From positions 47,845,494-47,909,493 of the forward strand of contig NC_092859.1 of NCBI RefSeq assembly GCF_032062135.1: a stretch of DNA of 64,000 nt. Direction: 5' to 3'. Of this stretch, positions 34,300 through 45,494 are shown in pieces. Source of the stretch: Pyxicephalus adspersus (Eukaryota; Chordata; Amphibia; Anura; Pyxicephalidae). How positions within the stretch are numbered: the stretch's first letter is position 1; each line of letters opens with the position of its first letter. A model generated the notes under the pieces. It had not been told where the DNA came from. It did not search any database and saw only the letters and a list, made by a program, of their open reading frames with translations. The position numbers were made by a program, and so were the translations under genes.

Positions 34300-34670
34300 T
34301 TTACTTTTAGTAGCAGGACCCCAATCTTGCAACAAGTACCATGAAAGCAGTTGTTCCCTCTGTGACCCTGGTCCAGTCGGTTCTGTGCCATCTTACCCTC
34401 CTTTTTCTTCCCAGTAAGGACTGGACACCAGATGCTACCATTTTCTTCCCAATTTCTCACTTTCTTCTTCCCAATTTTGCACTGCGCAGACAAAAATGTA
34501 GGCAACGCACCTTGCATTCCAGGAAAGCCCATGGGCATAATGAGCAGCCCACAGCCCCCTGGGATACATGACGTTTATATCCCAGGACGCTGAAGGTTAC
34601 ACATTCAATCTTAACCATTGGGGCACTCATCCAGGCAAAAAATTCTACCAGCAAAGGCATATGGACCCCA
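34300..34670. other. Degenerate repeat related to family D
   Basis: Contains 'cagccccctgggatacatgacgtttatatcccagg' type sequence (34550-34586), which matches the palindromic core of family D, preceded by 'gtgccatctta'. Ends cannot be placed. Confidence 0.35.
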
Positions 34671-35819
34671 AAAACAGTGTTTGTTTCTTTGGCAAAAAGT
34701 ATTGTTTTCTAACATTGCTATACAGTTTTTCTGTGTGGCCAACATAATGCTTAATTTGTAACTAAGGACAAACTTTTAATATATAAGTTTTGAATGAAAT
34801 TCAAGGTTTTGGTTTCTTAGACCCATTAGATTGATTTTCCTTTTTTTGTCAAAGGAAAACCTTTCCTATAGACAATTCTCATCAGAACAAGCGTTCTCTT
34901 TGGCAAATTTCTCTGGTGTTGGTAACTATAGTCAAATGACGAAGGAAACAGACAAATAAAAAAAATAAATAAGGGCTTTCCCTATTTACTACTCTTGAAA
35001 TTATTTGGAGACAACAGCCTAGAATAACCTCCTGAAAGAATTCTGTTTAGTCTTGGCAAGTATTTGTTGGGCAATGTACCCCTGTGTATGTGTATCACAC
35101 CTTCTACTAAGACAATATCTTATTGGTAAATAATGGGGTTACAAAATAATCATTATGTCGTTTAAGGTCTGTGTTTATGAGTTGCAGCTTGCTTCAAATA
35201 AGCCTTGCACTCCAACAGAAGGTGATAGGCATGTGAAAGAAAAATTGTTGAAGTTGGTCAAATACAGTTCAAAGGAGGTCGCTGGCAGAACAAATGCACC
35301 TATCATTGAATTGTGTATGTCAAATGCCAAATAGACACAAGCTCGAGGCACAAGTTTACATTTACATTTATATATTTTCTATTGAATTGACACATTTTCC
35401 TTTTTTATAAAACTAACCTGTATTGATTCTAACATCAGGTTGTGCCAAGTGCAGCTCATAGCAAAGTCAGCTGAAAACTGTGAATCTGCATGTACCTTGG
35501 GTGGAGCTAAGAATACAGGATAAGTGCATTGTGATGTGATTCGATCAAGATGTGATTATCTCATTTTTGGGGAATGCAAAGGTCAATGTACAGATTAAGC
35601 AAAACGCAGACATATACTGGAATCAGGGATGGATTTTTTTACAGTGTTAGCAGTGAACAACAATGGTTAGCCAAATCAACATTTATATGCTAGAATCACT
35701 TCTATTAAAAGCAGCATGTTTATGTTTTATTGACACACGTATTGTACAGGGAGAAGCCATTTCATTGTCCAGTAAGAAAAGACCCATTGTGCCTAAAGAT
35801 AAATCTAACTGGAACACAA
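34671..35819. other. AT-rich sequence, no gene seen
   Basis: No exon or element recognised. Confidence 0.5.
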
Positions 35820-36032
35820 TGGGTCTGAATATCAAAGCTGTCCAGGAGTGGAGAAGATATACTATCATGGGCAAACCTAGGTGATCTAGCAAACCTAGAT
35901 TAGATTTCTAAAAAAAAATTGCTCTTAGTTGGCAAATGTTTTAAACCCTGGACCAGAGGTTTGCTGGATCACTCAGATTTTCCCATGATAGTCTATCCTC
36001 TCCAGTCTTGGAGAGCTTTTATAAATCAGGCC
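35820..36032. mobile_element. Hairpin MITE, family B, copy 4
   Basis: 213 bp from 'gggtctgaatatcaaagct' to 'agcttttataaatcaggccc'. The two halves complement each other through 'atactatcatgggcaaacc' and 'cccatgatagtctatcc', with a looser centre. Confidence 0.75.
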
Positions 36033-37823
36033 CAATGTTTCCCATTTTAATAGTTGACAACATTTTATTTCTCCTTTATTTCAATAAAAAATATCTGTTA
36101 TCCAGAAAGCGCAACAGGCTTCTCAGAAACAGTAGATATTTGTTTCCTTCTCCTTTTGGACACTACATTTATGTCTGCAAGATACAACATGAAAATCTGC
36201 ATGCACAAGCTGTAACTACAAAAGGCAGCTGTCAAGGTCATACACTTCATATCTGCAGTCTTAATGTCTCCTCTTTCCTTTCAGATATAACTGTACAAGT
36301 CTAGATATTTATTTCAGAACAAGATAAGTAAAAAAAAAGTACATATATATTTTTCATTCTGCTCAAAGACTGCCTGTTCAGATATGAAATAAAAATTGAC
36401 TAAATATGTCCATTCAACCATATGATTAAACTTTTCTCATAAACCAGTTTCTACTAACTGGATTTAATTAAATACCCAGTTTCATTAGAATTTTTGTCAT
36501 TTGGATATCAAACTTGCCTTTAAATACAGCATATGTTGTTTATTCTTGATTGTACAGAATAGTCTTTATGTCATATTGCTGGTACAGCTTTTTAAAGGAT
36601 TGCAGCACATTGAACCCGCAAGTAGAGAAATGCATCATTTTGTTATGTATGTATCTGACACTGGGTTTCACATTGAATTAGTGGGGTCATGAATTATCCA
36701 CTTAATAAGAAGATTGATAATGAAGTCTATTGATCTGAAAAGCAATATGTAATTCTAGATGACTCAATCTTTAATGATTTTAGATTAGAGCTTTTAGAGC
36801 AACATGTAATTGCTTGGGCTGAATGGTATATGTGGCATTTAAACATTTTATGTGGCATCTTTTTATTACAAAGTTATTGCTGTGTTTTTGGGAGAATATC
36901 AGATTAAATTTTATGGTACAGGGTCACAACTTTAATATATTTCTGTATAATGTTTATTATTTGTAGTGTATTTGCTACAGTGTACACTTCTCAACACAAT
37001 TATATACCATAATTACCTAATTAGTAGAATCCATTCTAAATCAGTTTGAGAAAGAAAAAGTGTACCATGAGCTTGTCCCAGTTAAAAAAGTTTTTACATT
37101 ACAGTGCTTAAAAGTATTCATCTGCAAGCATTATTACAGTATACTTTACAGTCAAGAAATAACACACATGGCATCAAGTCATACTTCATTCTATCCCCTA
37201 ATATATACAATAAAGAACCAGATAATATCTTAGTTATTACGAGGCTTGAACATGCTACATTGGCAGCATTTCAGTTGAGATGGAGTGACGGCAACAGAGC
37301 TACTAATAATGATTTGATTTTGTATTGTTTTCTTTACATTACAGAATATTGGATTAGGAAAGTATAATATAGATAACCTATCCCAAGAGCTTGAAAATAG
37401 TACAGAAACAGTGAAATTTTAATTAAATATCACTGAATAATTTAATGAGACAAATCATTGGTTGGATTCTTGAATAAAACATGTAAGATTCTCTTTTTTG
37501 TATCACTTTTCAAAAGAAGAGACTTTTTCAAAATAATCATGCAGTAGATCTGCAAACAGCTTGTCTTAAAAAAAAAACTACAGGTACTCAAGTTCATACA
37601 TTTTTTAGCAGAACAAAGAAGCCAGTAAATTCAAGTTAAAAATAAAACATTCAATGCTTAAAAATGATAGCTTACAAAATAAATATTCAAAATACATTTG
37701 TTTATTCATCATTTAGTCATTTAGCAAAACATTTTTAAATACAAAATTAAAGTATTATCAACCAAACTTCAAAAAAACAAATAAAATAAAATTGTATGAC
37801 CACACTTACTGTGCATCACGTAT
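36033..37823. other. Unique AT-rich sequence; possible conserved block at 36690-36850
   Basis: No genes or transposons recognised. The stretch 36690-36850 is free of simple repeats and has several TAAT-type homeodomain cores, the style of many conserved non-coding elements. This is not evidence of conservation. Confidence 0.2.
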
Positions 37824-37872
37824 GGGGCCTGGTTTATTAGAGCTCTGTAAGACTAGAGAAGATGGAAGTTGG
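37824..37872. mobile_element. Hairpin MITE, family B, end fragment
   Basis: Only the left end is left: 'ggggcctggtttattagagctctgtaagactagagaagat'-like sequence across 37824-37862. Confidence 0.45.
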
Positions 37873-39415
37873 TGATTTAAACTCTGAGCCTTGCTTACCC
37901 TCCAGCAAAGCAGACTAGTGACACGCAGGGTTCACCATCCCACCAGAGAGTTCCATATCATTCCATCTGCATTTTGATTTAAAATATTCTTCAGTTTGAG
38001 TAAAAACTTAAATTTGGAAGGTCATGTAAATCAATACTTCAACAGTCAAGTCAGAACTTCAACTGTTCATGTTTAGAAAAGCCTTCACTGTCACTATTGA
38101 TATACAATGATACACTCTGCATCTTAGATTCATACATTTATTTCTACAAATATGCAGGGTTTCAACCTAATGCAGCCTCTAAAGGCCATTGAGCAATACA
38201 TTTTGTTTTCTTCTGTTACGGTTGATATGAAGTCTGTCTTTGCTTGTATGAACTGAATGTACAGAAACACAAAGAAGCCAGCTGGCACTGGTCACAGGGG
38301 ACATAAAGTGCAAGAAATGATTCAATAATAATAATTTAATAAATAGCAACAGCATGTTTTAAATGACAATAATCACAAAATATTACCAGCTGGCTTCTGT
38401 TTGTTTATAGCAAGAATTCAAGGATTATATTTTGTTATTCAGATTTTGATAAAAAAAAAAAAAAAAAGATAAAGGGGTAAAAGTTGTGGACAATGTCCCC
38501 TGTTTTTATTGGAATATTCAGAGGAGTTTTGCATTGTGTTTTGATATTGGCAATCGATGGATTTAAATGTGCAATTTTTATTTTTTGTGGGACTTGTTGT
38601 CATACTTCAATCACCAATTTCTCTGTGGTATATTTAATAATAAGACCATTGACTTGAATTGTGAAAAGACAATGCAAATTAAGTACAAGGCAAAAGTTAG
38701 GAAATGTGGCTGAAAAATTCAGAAAACATCTGTTAAGTACACTTTTCATTTTGTTAAATTCTGCCTGGTAGCACAAGCTGTGAAATACAGCTGGTAAAAA
38801 ACCTCAAGGGAATCAGTTTAAAACAAATAAGACATAATGATCCTGCTGATTAGCATGTTGTTACCCAGAGTGTCTGTCCACAAATGCGTTATTATGAAAC
38901 ATGACAAGGTGGTAAAACCTACATGCCTTATTTTTGTAGGATTTAACATTCCTCACAGGCTGGGTTTGTAAAGGGAAGGACACATGTTGTTATGCCAGAC
39001 AGTGGGTAAGTAGCTTTCAACAAACATATTCTTTATCTAATATGTTCAAATTCAATTTTGTTTTGCAGGATAGAGATCTTTCCCTGATTGGTGACACCTC
39101 AGACATCAGGCTTTTGACAGCAGCAGAGAGCACAACATGAAGTTATGTAGAGTGGGGTATGTAAATTATAAATATGGTGGCTTTCATCCCCCTAATTATT
39201 ATATCTAAATCTATGCTCCCACCAGTGTTTATTGCCTCAACATAGCCTGTGCCATGACGCATAATCTTAACTGTAAGCACACAATGGCACAGGATGTGAA
39301 TCTACCAGTTGAGAGTCATCCAGTTGTTGCTGATGACTCCACAGAAACTGATTACAGGAAATGTGCCAAGTTCATCGCCTCACACATCTGCAGTATTTTT
39401 TGTTTTTGTTTGTAA
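37873..39415. other. AT-rich sequence, no gene seen
   Basis: Contains a 17-base A run at 38451-38467. A pair of short complementary segments, 'gaagccagctggca' (38274-38287) and 'ccagctggcttc' (38386-38397), could form a stem over about 100 bases. Confidence 0.4.
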
Positions 39416-39880
39416 GTGTTAATATTACCAGGGCTTAGGGTTGTAGTAGGGGAGGGAGCACGGTGGGAACGCTGTGCCCTCACTTTTTTCGGGAATTGCC
39501 ACGCATGCCCACACCTATTTTGCAAAGAATTTTTGGGTGGTCTGCAGCTCTGGCCAGCCCCCCCTCCGAGGGCTCAGGTGAAGGACTCCGCTGGGGGGGT
39601 GCACAGGTCAGAGCCACAGAGAATATTTCTCTCTGAACACAACCCACTCACTCTCCCATCGCAGGCTGAGACCTGCATGGGATAGTGGGCGGGTTTTGGT
39701 ATCATGACGTCCCTCAGGGGGAAGTTTCTTCCCCTTTGAATGACATATTGGCAGGGGTGTAGAGGGACAGGCACGCTTACATAACAATGATGCGCATGCG
39801 CACTTGCCATAGATAGTACTGTGGTCCCTCTTCTTTTTTTAGGACTACACCCCTACTAGGGCTGGCCATAATTTTACAGC
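39416..39880. other. GC-richer island, probable degraded repeat
   Basis: Composition is well above the surroundings, with C runs near 39559 and G runs near 39592. The outer edges 'ccagggcttagggttgtagtagggg' (39429-39453) and the complement of 39843-39866 are partly inverted matches, hinting at a transposon. The 89-codon frame inside has no recognised domain. Confidence 0.3.
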
Positions 39881-40659
39881 TTCCTGTCTGAACCTTTTGT
39901 AGCCCCCTTGCTGGATTTCCAAACAACTTTCTACACAATTTATTTTAGCAAAATACAGTTTTAGAACAAGCTTTATTAACAATCTGATATAACATTTTTG
40001 TTTTTGTTTACCTTTAACTACTTGAATCACTGATGGTGAAATTGACAATAAGCTTTTCCTGGGCAGTTGCCAGGCAGCTTGTTTACTAATGATAAACACA
40101 ATTATAATAGAACAACCACTAAAGAGGTTCCACCAAAGGAGATTGTGGCTACCTGGTTTTTGTATAGCTGTGATCAAATGGACATAGCACCTTTAAAGAC
40201 GTTTTCATTCTTCTGCTTTTTTTCTTCTTTTCAAATTTTTTTCTTTTTAGATTACTATATTTTTTTTACTGTTTTTAAAGCCAGTGACGCATGAAAAGGG
40301 TGAAATTTTGTTATGCTATATTTCTAGACTAATTTACTATATAGCGTGGGATATTAAATGTTTGTTTTAGCTGTTCTACAGCATGATATCATTATATGAT
40401 CAAAAGCACAAGCATTTCAGAAATTGCAGCCAGCATCAGATTACTGACGCTTGAAGTAGCTACACTTTCATGTGTTAGGGTTGGATGACACCGTCCATCT
40501 AAATTGTTCTAAAAGTATATGTGAATGCCAAAAAATTCACAAAATTCATTTATACTTTCACTTTAGCATTTAGAATCATTTAGCATGTGGCTATATTTAC
40601 ATGTATAAGAAAATTACTGTGAATACTTTTTTTTCATTGTCATGTGATCACTAAGTACC
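39881..40659. other. AT-rich sequence, no gene seen
   Basis: No features recognised other than T-rich runs. Confidence 0.5.
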
Positions 40660-41361
40660 TGTCACGGTAGCTGCAAGGCAGGATGGTGGATCCTGTGTGT
40701 GACCAGCTCAGTTGGTAGAGACGTGCACAGGATGCAGAGTATAAGCAGCTGCCTGGACTTCACCAGAGTTGAGGGTGTTGCGCTGCGGTCAACTGCCAGG
40801 TTTAGGCCCCCATGCATGCAGAGGCAGGTGATTGCTGACGGCAGAAACAAGACATGGTACCAGAATGAGGAGCTGAGAGTAGTCAGGGAAGCCAGAGGTC
40901 AGGGCAGGCAGCAATCAGGAGTAGTCAGGGTCAAGACAAAGGTCAGGGCAGGCAGCGATCAGAAGTAGTCAGAAAAGAAAGAAAGAAGCAACAGGAACCT
41001 GGAAGCAGAGCTAAAGAACTCCTTGTTTAGGCAACTTACTGTTGCCAATCACTTTCTTTTAAGGGCAGGTCATGTGATTGATGGAGCCATGTGACCTGCT
41101 GCATCCTATCCTACCACCAGAGGCGGTCCTGGAGACTAGAGGTTGGTGGTGTTCACACCTCCACCAGCAGGGGGAGCGCGTCTGTGAAACACTCTTGTCC
41201 TCTGAGGTAGTGGAGCAGCTGACTGGGAGTCACATGACCTAGACCAGGAAGTGAGCTGAGGAGGTGATGCCTTAGCAGAGCTGGTGCTGTCAGCAGGGGA
41301 GTATAAGGTGGGTGACACTGAAGGAGGCACAGATCCCCTGGTCTTGCAGAGATCTGTGACA
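40660..41361 (-). repeat. Ty3/gypsy-type LTR, probably solo
   Basis: 702 bp starting TGTCACGG and ending TGTGACA, the same terminal pattern as the LTRs of the element at 42972-46460, but otherwise of a different family. GTACC lies immediately on both sides (40655-40659 and 41362-41366), compatible with a 5-bp target duplication and thus a solo LTR. On the right, 'gtacccttcttct' also looks like the complement of a polypurine tract, which would instead mean a remnant of the interior. Inside are tandem 'ggtcagggcaggcagc'-type repeats (about 40875-40974). Orientation is inferred from the other element. Confidence 0.6.
40875..40974 (+). repeat. Imperfect tandem repeat inside the LTR
   Basis: About three units of 'agtcaggg..aaggtcagggcaggcagc.atcaga' of 35-45 bases with gaps. 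LTR-internal tandem repeats are often variable between copies. Confidence 0.6.
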
Positions 41362-41571
41362 GTACCCTTCTTCTCAGTCCAAATAGAAGGGCTGGGGGCA
41401 GACACTGCAAGAAACCCTTTGCCAGCTTTCACCGTTATCACTGGTTTTGGTATATGTATTCCACTGTTTATTGTAATGGGAGATGTGAGAATGAGGTTTG
41501 ATTTTACTTCTACCACATTTTTTTTTAAGTTTAGGGTGCTTAAAGTGCAGTTTGTATCACACTGCTGCATT
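41362..41571. other. LTR-flanking sequence
   Basis: Either host flank or a short piece of the retroelement interior next to the LTR. No protein similarity in any frame. Confidence 0.35.
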
Positions 41572-41770
41572 ATCTTAAAGTGGACCTAAACTAAAATGTT
41601 TACCTTACGTAAAAGGGTAAACAACCCTTTTATACCTTCTTTTTTTGGTAAGGGGTTAAAAACCCTTTTAAAAAAGAAAAAAAAGAGTAAAACCCCTCCT
41701 TTTTTGTCTTGTTTGCCCCAGCGATAAGTGCACAGCCTCCCAGGATACATATGTCAGGAGTGTTGATGTA
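41572..41770. mobile_element. Interspersed repeat, family D, copy 2
   Basis: 'ttaaagtggacctaaactaaaatg' followed by 'gtaaaagggtaaacaaccc', T-rich filler, and 'cacagcctcccaggatacatatgtcagg'. These are the same blocks in the same order as 27210-27400. The 3' part is truncated. Confidence 0.5.
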
Positions 41771-42966
41771 TATGTATATCTTCATGGGCGGGGGCATAGG
41801 CTTGGACTATTAGGAGACATTTTGACTCTAATCTGAATGGGAAAATAACCGTGCCTCCTGTGAAAAGCATACAACATGAATTCAAATCAACTTGTACACT
41901 TTTGGGATAGTTGTGACAATGAACAGTGATTATCGTGCTTTGTCTGTGTGGCAAATTCTGTGTTCCATATTGCAGTAAGCATCACGTTATCACACAAATC
42001 TTTTTGCCTAAAATTTAGATTTTAACATTAAACCGAATTATAAGTTCCCAATGTATTTATTTTTACCTATTTTGGTATAATATGTGATCACAAAGAAAAA
42101 AAAATTAAATTCTAAACTGGATCCAACGCTTGCAAAAAATATCACAGGAAATTCACCTTGGGGATAACACAATAGTACATTTAGGTGAGGTTGAAACTAA
42201 AATCTAATAGCGTTAAAGAACAGTCTTTCAATTTTTTTTATTACAGAACGAAATGGGATAGCATTCAGAGCACATACATATATGAACCCCATACCACAAA
42301 TCTCATTATTTGCAATCAGATTGAAACTATTATGTAACAAAATACATTACAGTGGTACAGCACAGCAGAAATTACCTAAATGCATATAAATGTTTTTAAT
42401 TAAAATAATGTATTAATATAATACTGAAAACAATATTTTGAGAGTCACTTACATGGGGATTATCTTGTATTTTCCAGTACCACTGACATTTTGCTCATGT
42501 GACAAGTATGGTTGCAGACTAGGGTATTTTAGAATTATAATGATGGAAATTGCATTACTAAAGTGACAAAAAGTGTGCTGTAGATGTATACTTGGCTGAC
42601 ATATTCCAGCACTGTGATGGGATAATGAGGAAACAGAAAAGGCAGAACAGGCACTTTGACTGATTTAGCAGGAGGAGGATGCAAAACAGGGCAAGTCCTG
42701 CAAGGTATGTTGCTAAAAAATTCACTGTTCAGCTCATAGAACTGAACTTCCTGCCCACTATGTAATAAAACCTAATTGGAAGCAATGATCCACGTCAGAA
42801 ATGCTTCTTAATAAGTAAAATGACTAGCTTATGTGCATGGTGTGCCTGATCTGGACTTTTGGATTTTTAGAAGTTTACCCCATAAAAAAGACAGACTGCC
42901 AGCTGAAATTGAACGGTATGCTTGCCCCCACTTAAGAAACCAAGATTCTGACAGCCCAGCAGCACA
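41771..42966. other. AT-rich sequence, no gene seen
   Basis: Unique sequence up to the target duplication of the gypsy element. Confidence 0.5.
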
Positions 42967-42971
42967 CCTAA
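42967..42971. other. Target-site duplication, left
   Basis: cctaa, identical to 46461-46465 at the other end of the gypsy element. It marks integration as a unit. Confidence 0.9.
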
Positions 42972-43537
42972 TGTCACGGATAACAGGGAGGGGAGGGAAA
43001 CAGAAAAGGTTATACTCAGGACTAGGCGTCCAGTGGCTAGGGAAAAGGGAATGGTCACCCCTAACAGACACCCTAACCTAGCCCTATCTCCTAACAGTAT
43101 GAGTATCCCCTGAAGGTATGAATACTCATACACAGGAACCTAGGCCCTACTAGCCCTGCATAGCCCTAGGAGTAGTGACTGGGTTGAGACTACTGGTTCT
43201 TTCCCTTATGAAAGACCCAGTGTCTCCCTGAGGCCTAGTAAACAACAAAACACCAATACACCAAAAGTAATTCAACTTATCTTAATAGCAGATATATAAG
43301 CAGGAACTCTGAATAGGACAACACACCAGCTCTTCACATCCCAGCAGTGAATATCAACCGCATAGCATGAAGAGTGAGGCCAGACTAAATGGAGGTGCAG
43401 TAATGACCACCAGCTGCACCTGTGGTTATTACAAACAACAACACAGAAACAAGTAAAAACAAAGAGACTATCAGATAACCTCACATGCAGCTTGTCTGAC
43501 AGATCCTCAAACTCCAGTCACGGAAGGAACTGTGACA
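42972..43537 (-). repeat. Gypsy 3' LTR (left copy)
   Basis: 566 bp, TG...CA ended. Compared by eye with the right LTR there are about 20 substitutions over roughly 500 aligned bases, plus an extra ~40-base segment around 43127-43165 ('cacaggaacctaggccctac' region) absent from the other copy. Confidence 0.92.
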
Positions 43538-43552
43538 GTACCCCCCCTTCTA
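43538..43552 (-). other. Polypurine tract
   Basis: On the minus strand this reads agaagggggggtac directly before the 3' LTR, the expected place and composition for the plus-strand primer of reverse transcription. Confidence 0.8.
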
Positions 43553-43616
43553 CGGGTGGCCTCCGGACACCCAGGACCGACCTTATCTGGATTAGCCCTG
43601 TGGAAAGCTCTCACTA

Positions 43617-43660
43617 GACGACTAGTATTAACTAGTATTAACTAGTTAATACTAGTCGTC
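43617..43660. repeat. Perfect 19-bp-arm hairpin in the gypsy 3' region
   Basis: Arms gacgactagtattaactag and its exact complement surround the 6-base loop tattaa. It lies between the integrase stop and the polypurine tract. A stem this perfect amid ~4 percent LTR decay looks younger than the element or newly duplicated. Confidence 0.9.
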
Positions 43661-43706
43661 ACTGGAACGCACATTCTCTCCTCCGGACCGTACCCCTTAC
43701 AGTGAA

Positions 43707-44072
43707 CTAGATACTGGAGAGATTTGCGGAGAATTCGGGAGTCCAGTATCCTGGCAATCTGAAATTCTGATTACCGTCCACCATGACAGGAGGGGGAGGC
43801 AAGGAAGATGGTTCCAAAGGCTCAACAAATCTCTTCAACAGTGATTTGTGGAACACATTATGAATCTTTAAAGCCTGCGGAAGTTCAAGACGAAAAGCAA
43901 CTGGGTTAATAATGGCAGAGATCCTATATGGTCCAATAAACCTTGAACCCAACTTCCAGGAAGGTACTTTCAACTTAATGTTTCTTGTGGACAGCCACAC
44001 AGAATCACCCACTCTTAGGTCCGGACCACTCATACGTCTCTTGTCAGCCATACGTTTACACTTGTTGCCCAT
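43707..44072 (-). pseudogene. Integrase C-terminal region fragment
   Basis: The readable frame of about 120 codons contains the SH3-like/chromodomain-side end of a Ty3/gypsy integrase: 'VGDSVWLSTRNIKLK' (residues ~22-36), 'GSRFIGPYRI' and 'ALKIHNVFHKSLLKRFV'. In the family this part contacts DNA or chromatin during insertion. It ends in a proper stop at 43707, just before the non-coding 3' region. The frame's first few residues come from the deletion junction rather than from a start codon of the original polyprotein. The catalytic core that should precede it is missing. Confidence 0.85.
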
Positions 44073-44360
44073 GAGGAATTTGGCAAATCAGTGATAAAAT
44101 CCATCGATAAATGAGTCCAAGGTCAGGAAGGGATTGACAACGGAAGTAGGGATCCAGAAGGCCGAGTATGTGTCACCTTAGCGCGAGCTGGCACATAGCC
44201 CTCAACACATTTACGCAACCCCGGCCACCAGAATCTACGAGAGATGAGATCAACCGTGGATTTGTTCCCAGAGTGTCCTGTAAGGACTGTACAGTGGTGT
44301 TTCTCGAACACCACAAAAATCCGGTGCATCCCCCTGGGCCTCCAATACCTCTGCCTCAAG
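44073..44360 (-). pseudogene. Integrase N-terminal (H2C2) region and first core residues
   Basis: Contains 'TGHSGNKSTVDLISRRFWWP' and 'LRKCVEGYV', the helix region of the zinc-binding H2C2 domain. The second expected Cys of the usual 'C..C' pair reads differently (PARAKV), so metal binding would be impaired. In a shifted frame at 44081-44104 the start of the catalytic core is recognisable (MDFITDLP, with the first catalytic Asp). Sequence then jumps near 44070 directly to the C-terminal part, so the remaining Asp and Glu of the DDE triad are deleted. At least one frameshift lies between the two pieces. Confidence 0.8.
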
Positions 44361-44421
44361 ATCGGGATAGAGGGCGTAAATTACTACCCCCTCAGACAAT
44401 ATGGGGCCAGGATCTTCCGAA
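44250..44421 (-). pseudogene. RNase H-integrase linker fragment
   Basis: In the frame shifted relative to the RNase H segment, 'DSEDPGPILSEGVVIYALYP' continues the polyprotein between RNase H and the integrase zinc-binding domain, as in related elements. A frameshift close to 44425 separates it from the RNase H frame. Confidence 0.65.
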
Positions 44422-45132
44422 TCACCCGCCCCCAGGAAAGCTGCATGACAAAGCGACCGCCTTGACGTTCTTAACCCCAGGGAGATAGGTGACAATGAAA
44501 TTGAACCTGGTAAAAAACAACGACCATCTGGGCTGTCTTGGGTTCAGATGTTTAGCCGACTCCAAATATGCCAGATTTTTGTGATCGGTAATTACCGTAA
44601 TAGGATGAATCGCTCCTTCCAACCAATGACGCCATTCCTCAAAAGCCACCTTAATGGCCAGCAACTCTCTATTACCTACATCATAATTTTTCTCCGCATT
44701 AGAGAGTTTTTTAAAGAAGAAAGCACATGGGTGCCATTTACTAGGTGAAGGAGCCTGCGATAAGACTGCTCCTACCCCTACTTCAGATCCGTCAACTTCC
44801 ACAATAAATGGTTGTGACACATCTGGTTGCACCAGTATAGGGGCAGAAGTGAAACACTCTCTAACAGCTGAAAAGGCTTGTAATGCCGCATCTGACCAGA
44901 CTGAAAAATCTGAGCCTTTCCTCGTCATGTCTGTTAAAGGTTTAACCACAGTCGAGTAATTCAAAATAAATTTACGGTAGTAATTAGTGAACCCCAAAAG
45001 TGGCATAAGTGCTTTCAGATTTTCGGGTTGATCCCAGTCCAACACCGCACGGACTTTTTCAGGATCCATACGAAAACCTGAAGATGAGATTAAGTAACCC
45101 AGTACTGCACCTCCGGAACAGCAAAAACACAT
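44422..45132 (-). pseudogene. RT connection and RNase H fragment
   Basis: A 236-codon frame. Residues ~10-100 are the RT thumb/connection ('[17 protein letters not shown]', '[11 protein letters not shown]', 'PLTDMTRKG'). Residues ~108-230 are the RNase H used to degrade template RNA: the first catalytic Asp in '[18 protein letters not shown]' (D114), Glu in '[20 protein letters not shown]' (E155), and Asp in '[10 protein letters not shown]' (D183). The usual fourth acidic residue of the 'ADALSR' motif is replaced (AVALSC), so activity would be lost even without the frameshifts. The first residues of the frame come from another register; the true polyprotein joins from the upstream RT fragment by a frameshift at about 45100-45130. 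Confidence 0.9.
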
Positions 45133-45494
45133 TTCTCCATCTTAGCATACAATTTATTCTCTCTAAGGATCTGTAACACTTGTTTCACGTGATCCTGATG
45201 AGTTACCATGTCTGGAGAATAAATTAGTATATCATCCAGATACACTACAACAAACCTGCCCACCAGATGATGAAAGATGTCATTAATGAAATGTTGAAAA
45301 ACCGCAGGAGCATTGGTTAACCCAAAAGGCATGACCATATTCTCAAAATGACCCTCAGGGGTGTTGAAGGCCGTCTTCCATTCATCCCCATCCTTGATTC
45401 TTACCAGATTATACGCCCCTCTCAAATCCAATTTAGAGAACACCTTGGCGCCAACAATCTGATTGAATAAATCTGGAATTAAAGTAAGGGGGTA
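45090..45494 (-). pseudogene. Reverse transcriptase palm fragment
   Basis: Codes for '[20 protein letters not shown]', motif A '[13 protein letters not shown]' with its catalytic Asp, motif B '[16 protein letters not shown]' and motif C '[12 protein letters not shown]' with the two catalytic Asp. The enzyme copies element RNA into DNA. The fingers region before 'YPL' is missing because the interior has been deleted up to about 45494, where the frame continues into gag. The 3' end is shifted out of frame around 45100. Confidence 0.92.

Noticed and set aside
40704..40724. tRNA-like A box ('agctcagttggtagaga') that looks like a tRNA gene or a tRNA-derived SINE head
   Set aside because: No B box (ggttcgaatcc type), acceptor stem or T-loop follows at the right distance, and the site lies inside an LTR. 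Chance similarity.
41136..41589. 144- and 101-codon frames near the 41-kb LTR
   Set aside because: They straddle the LTR boundary on both strands, with no recognisable protein. Retroelement non-coding sequence.
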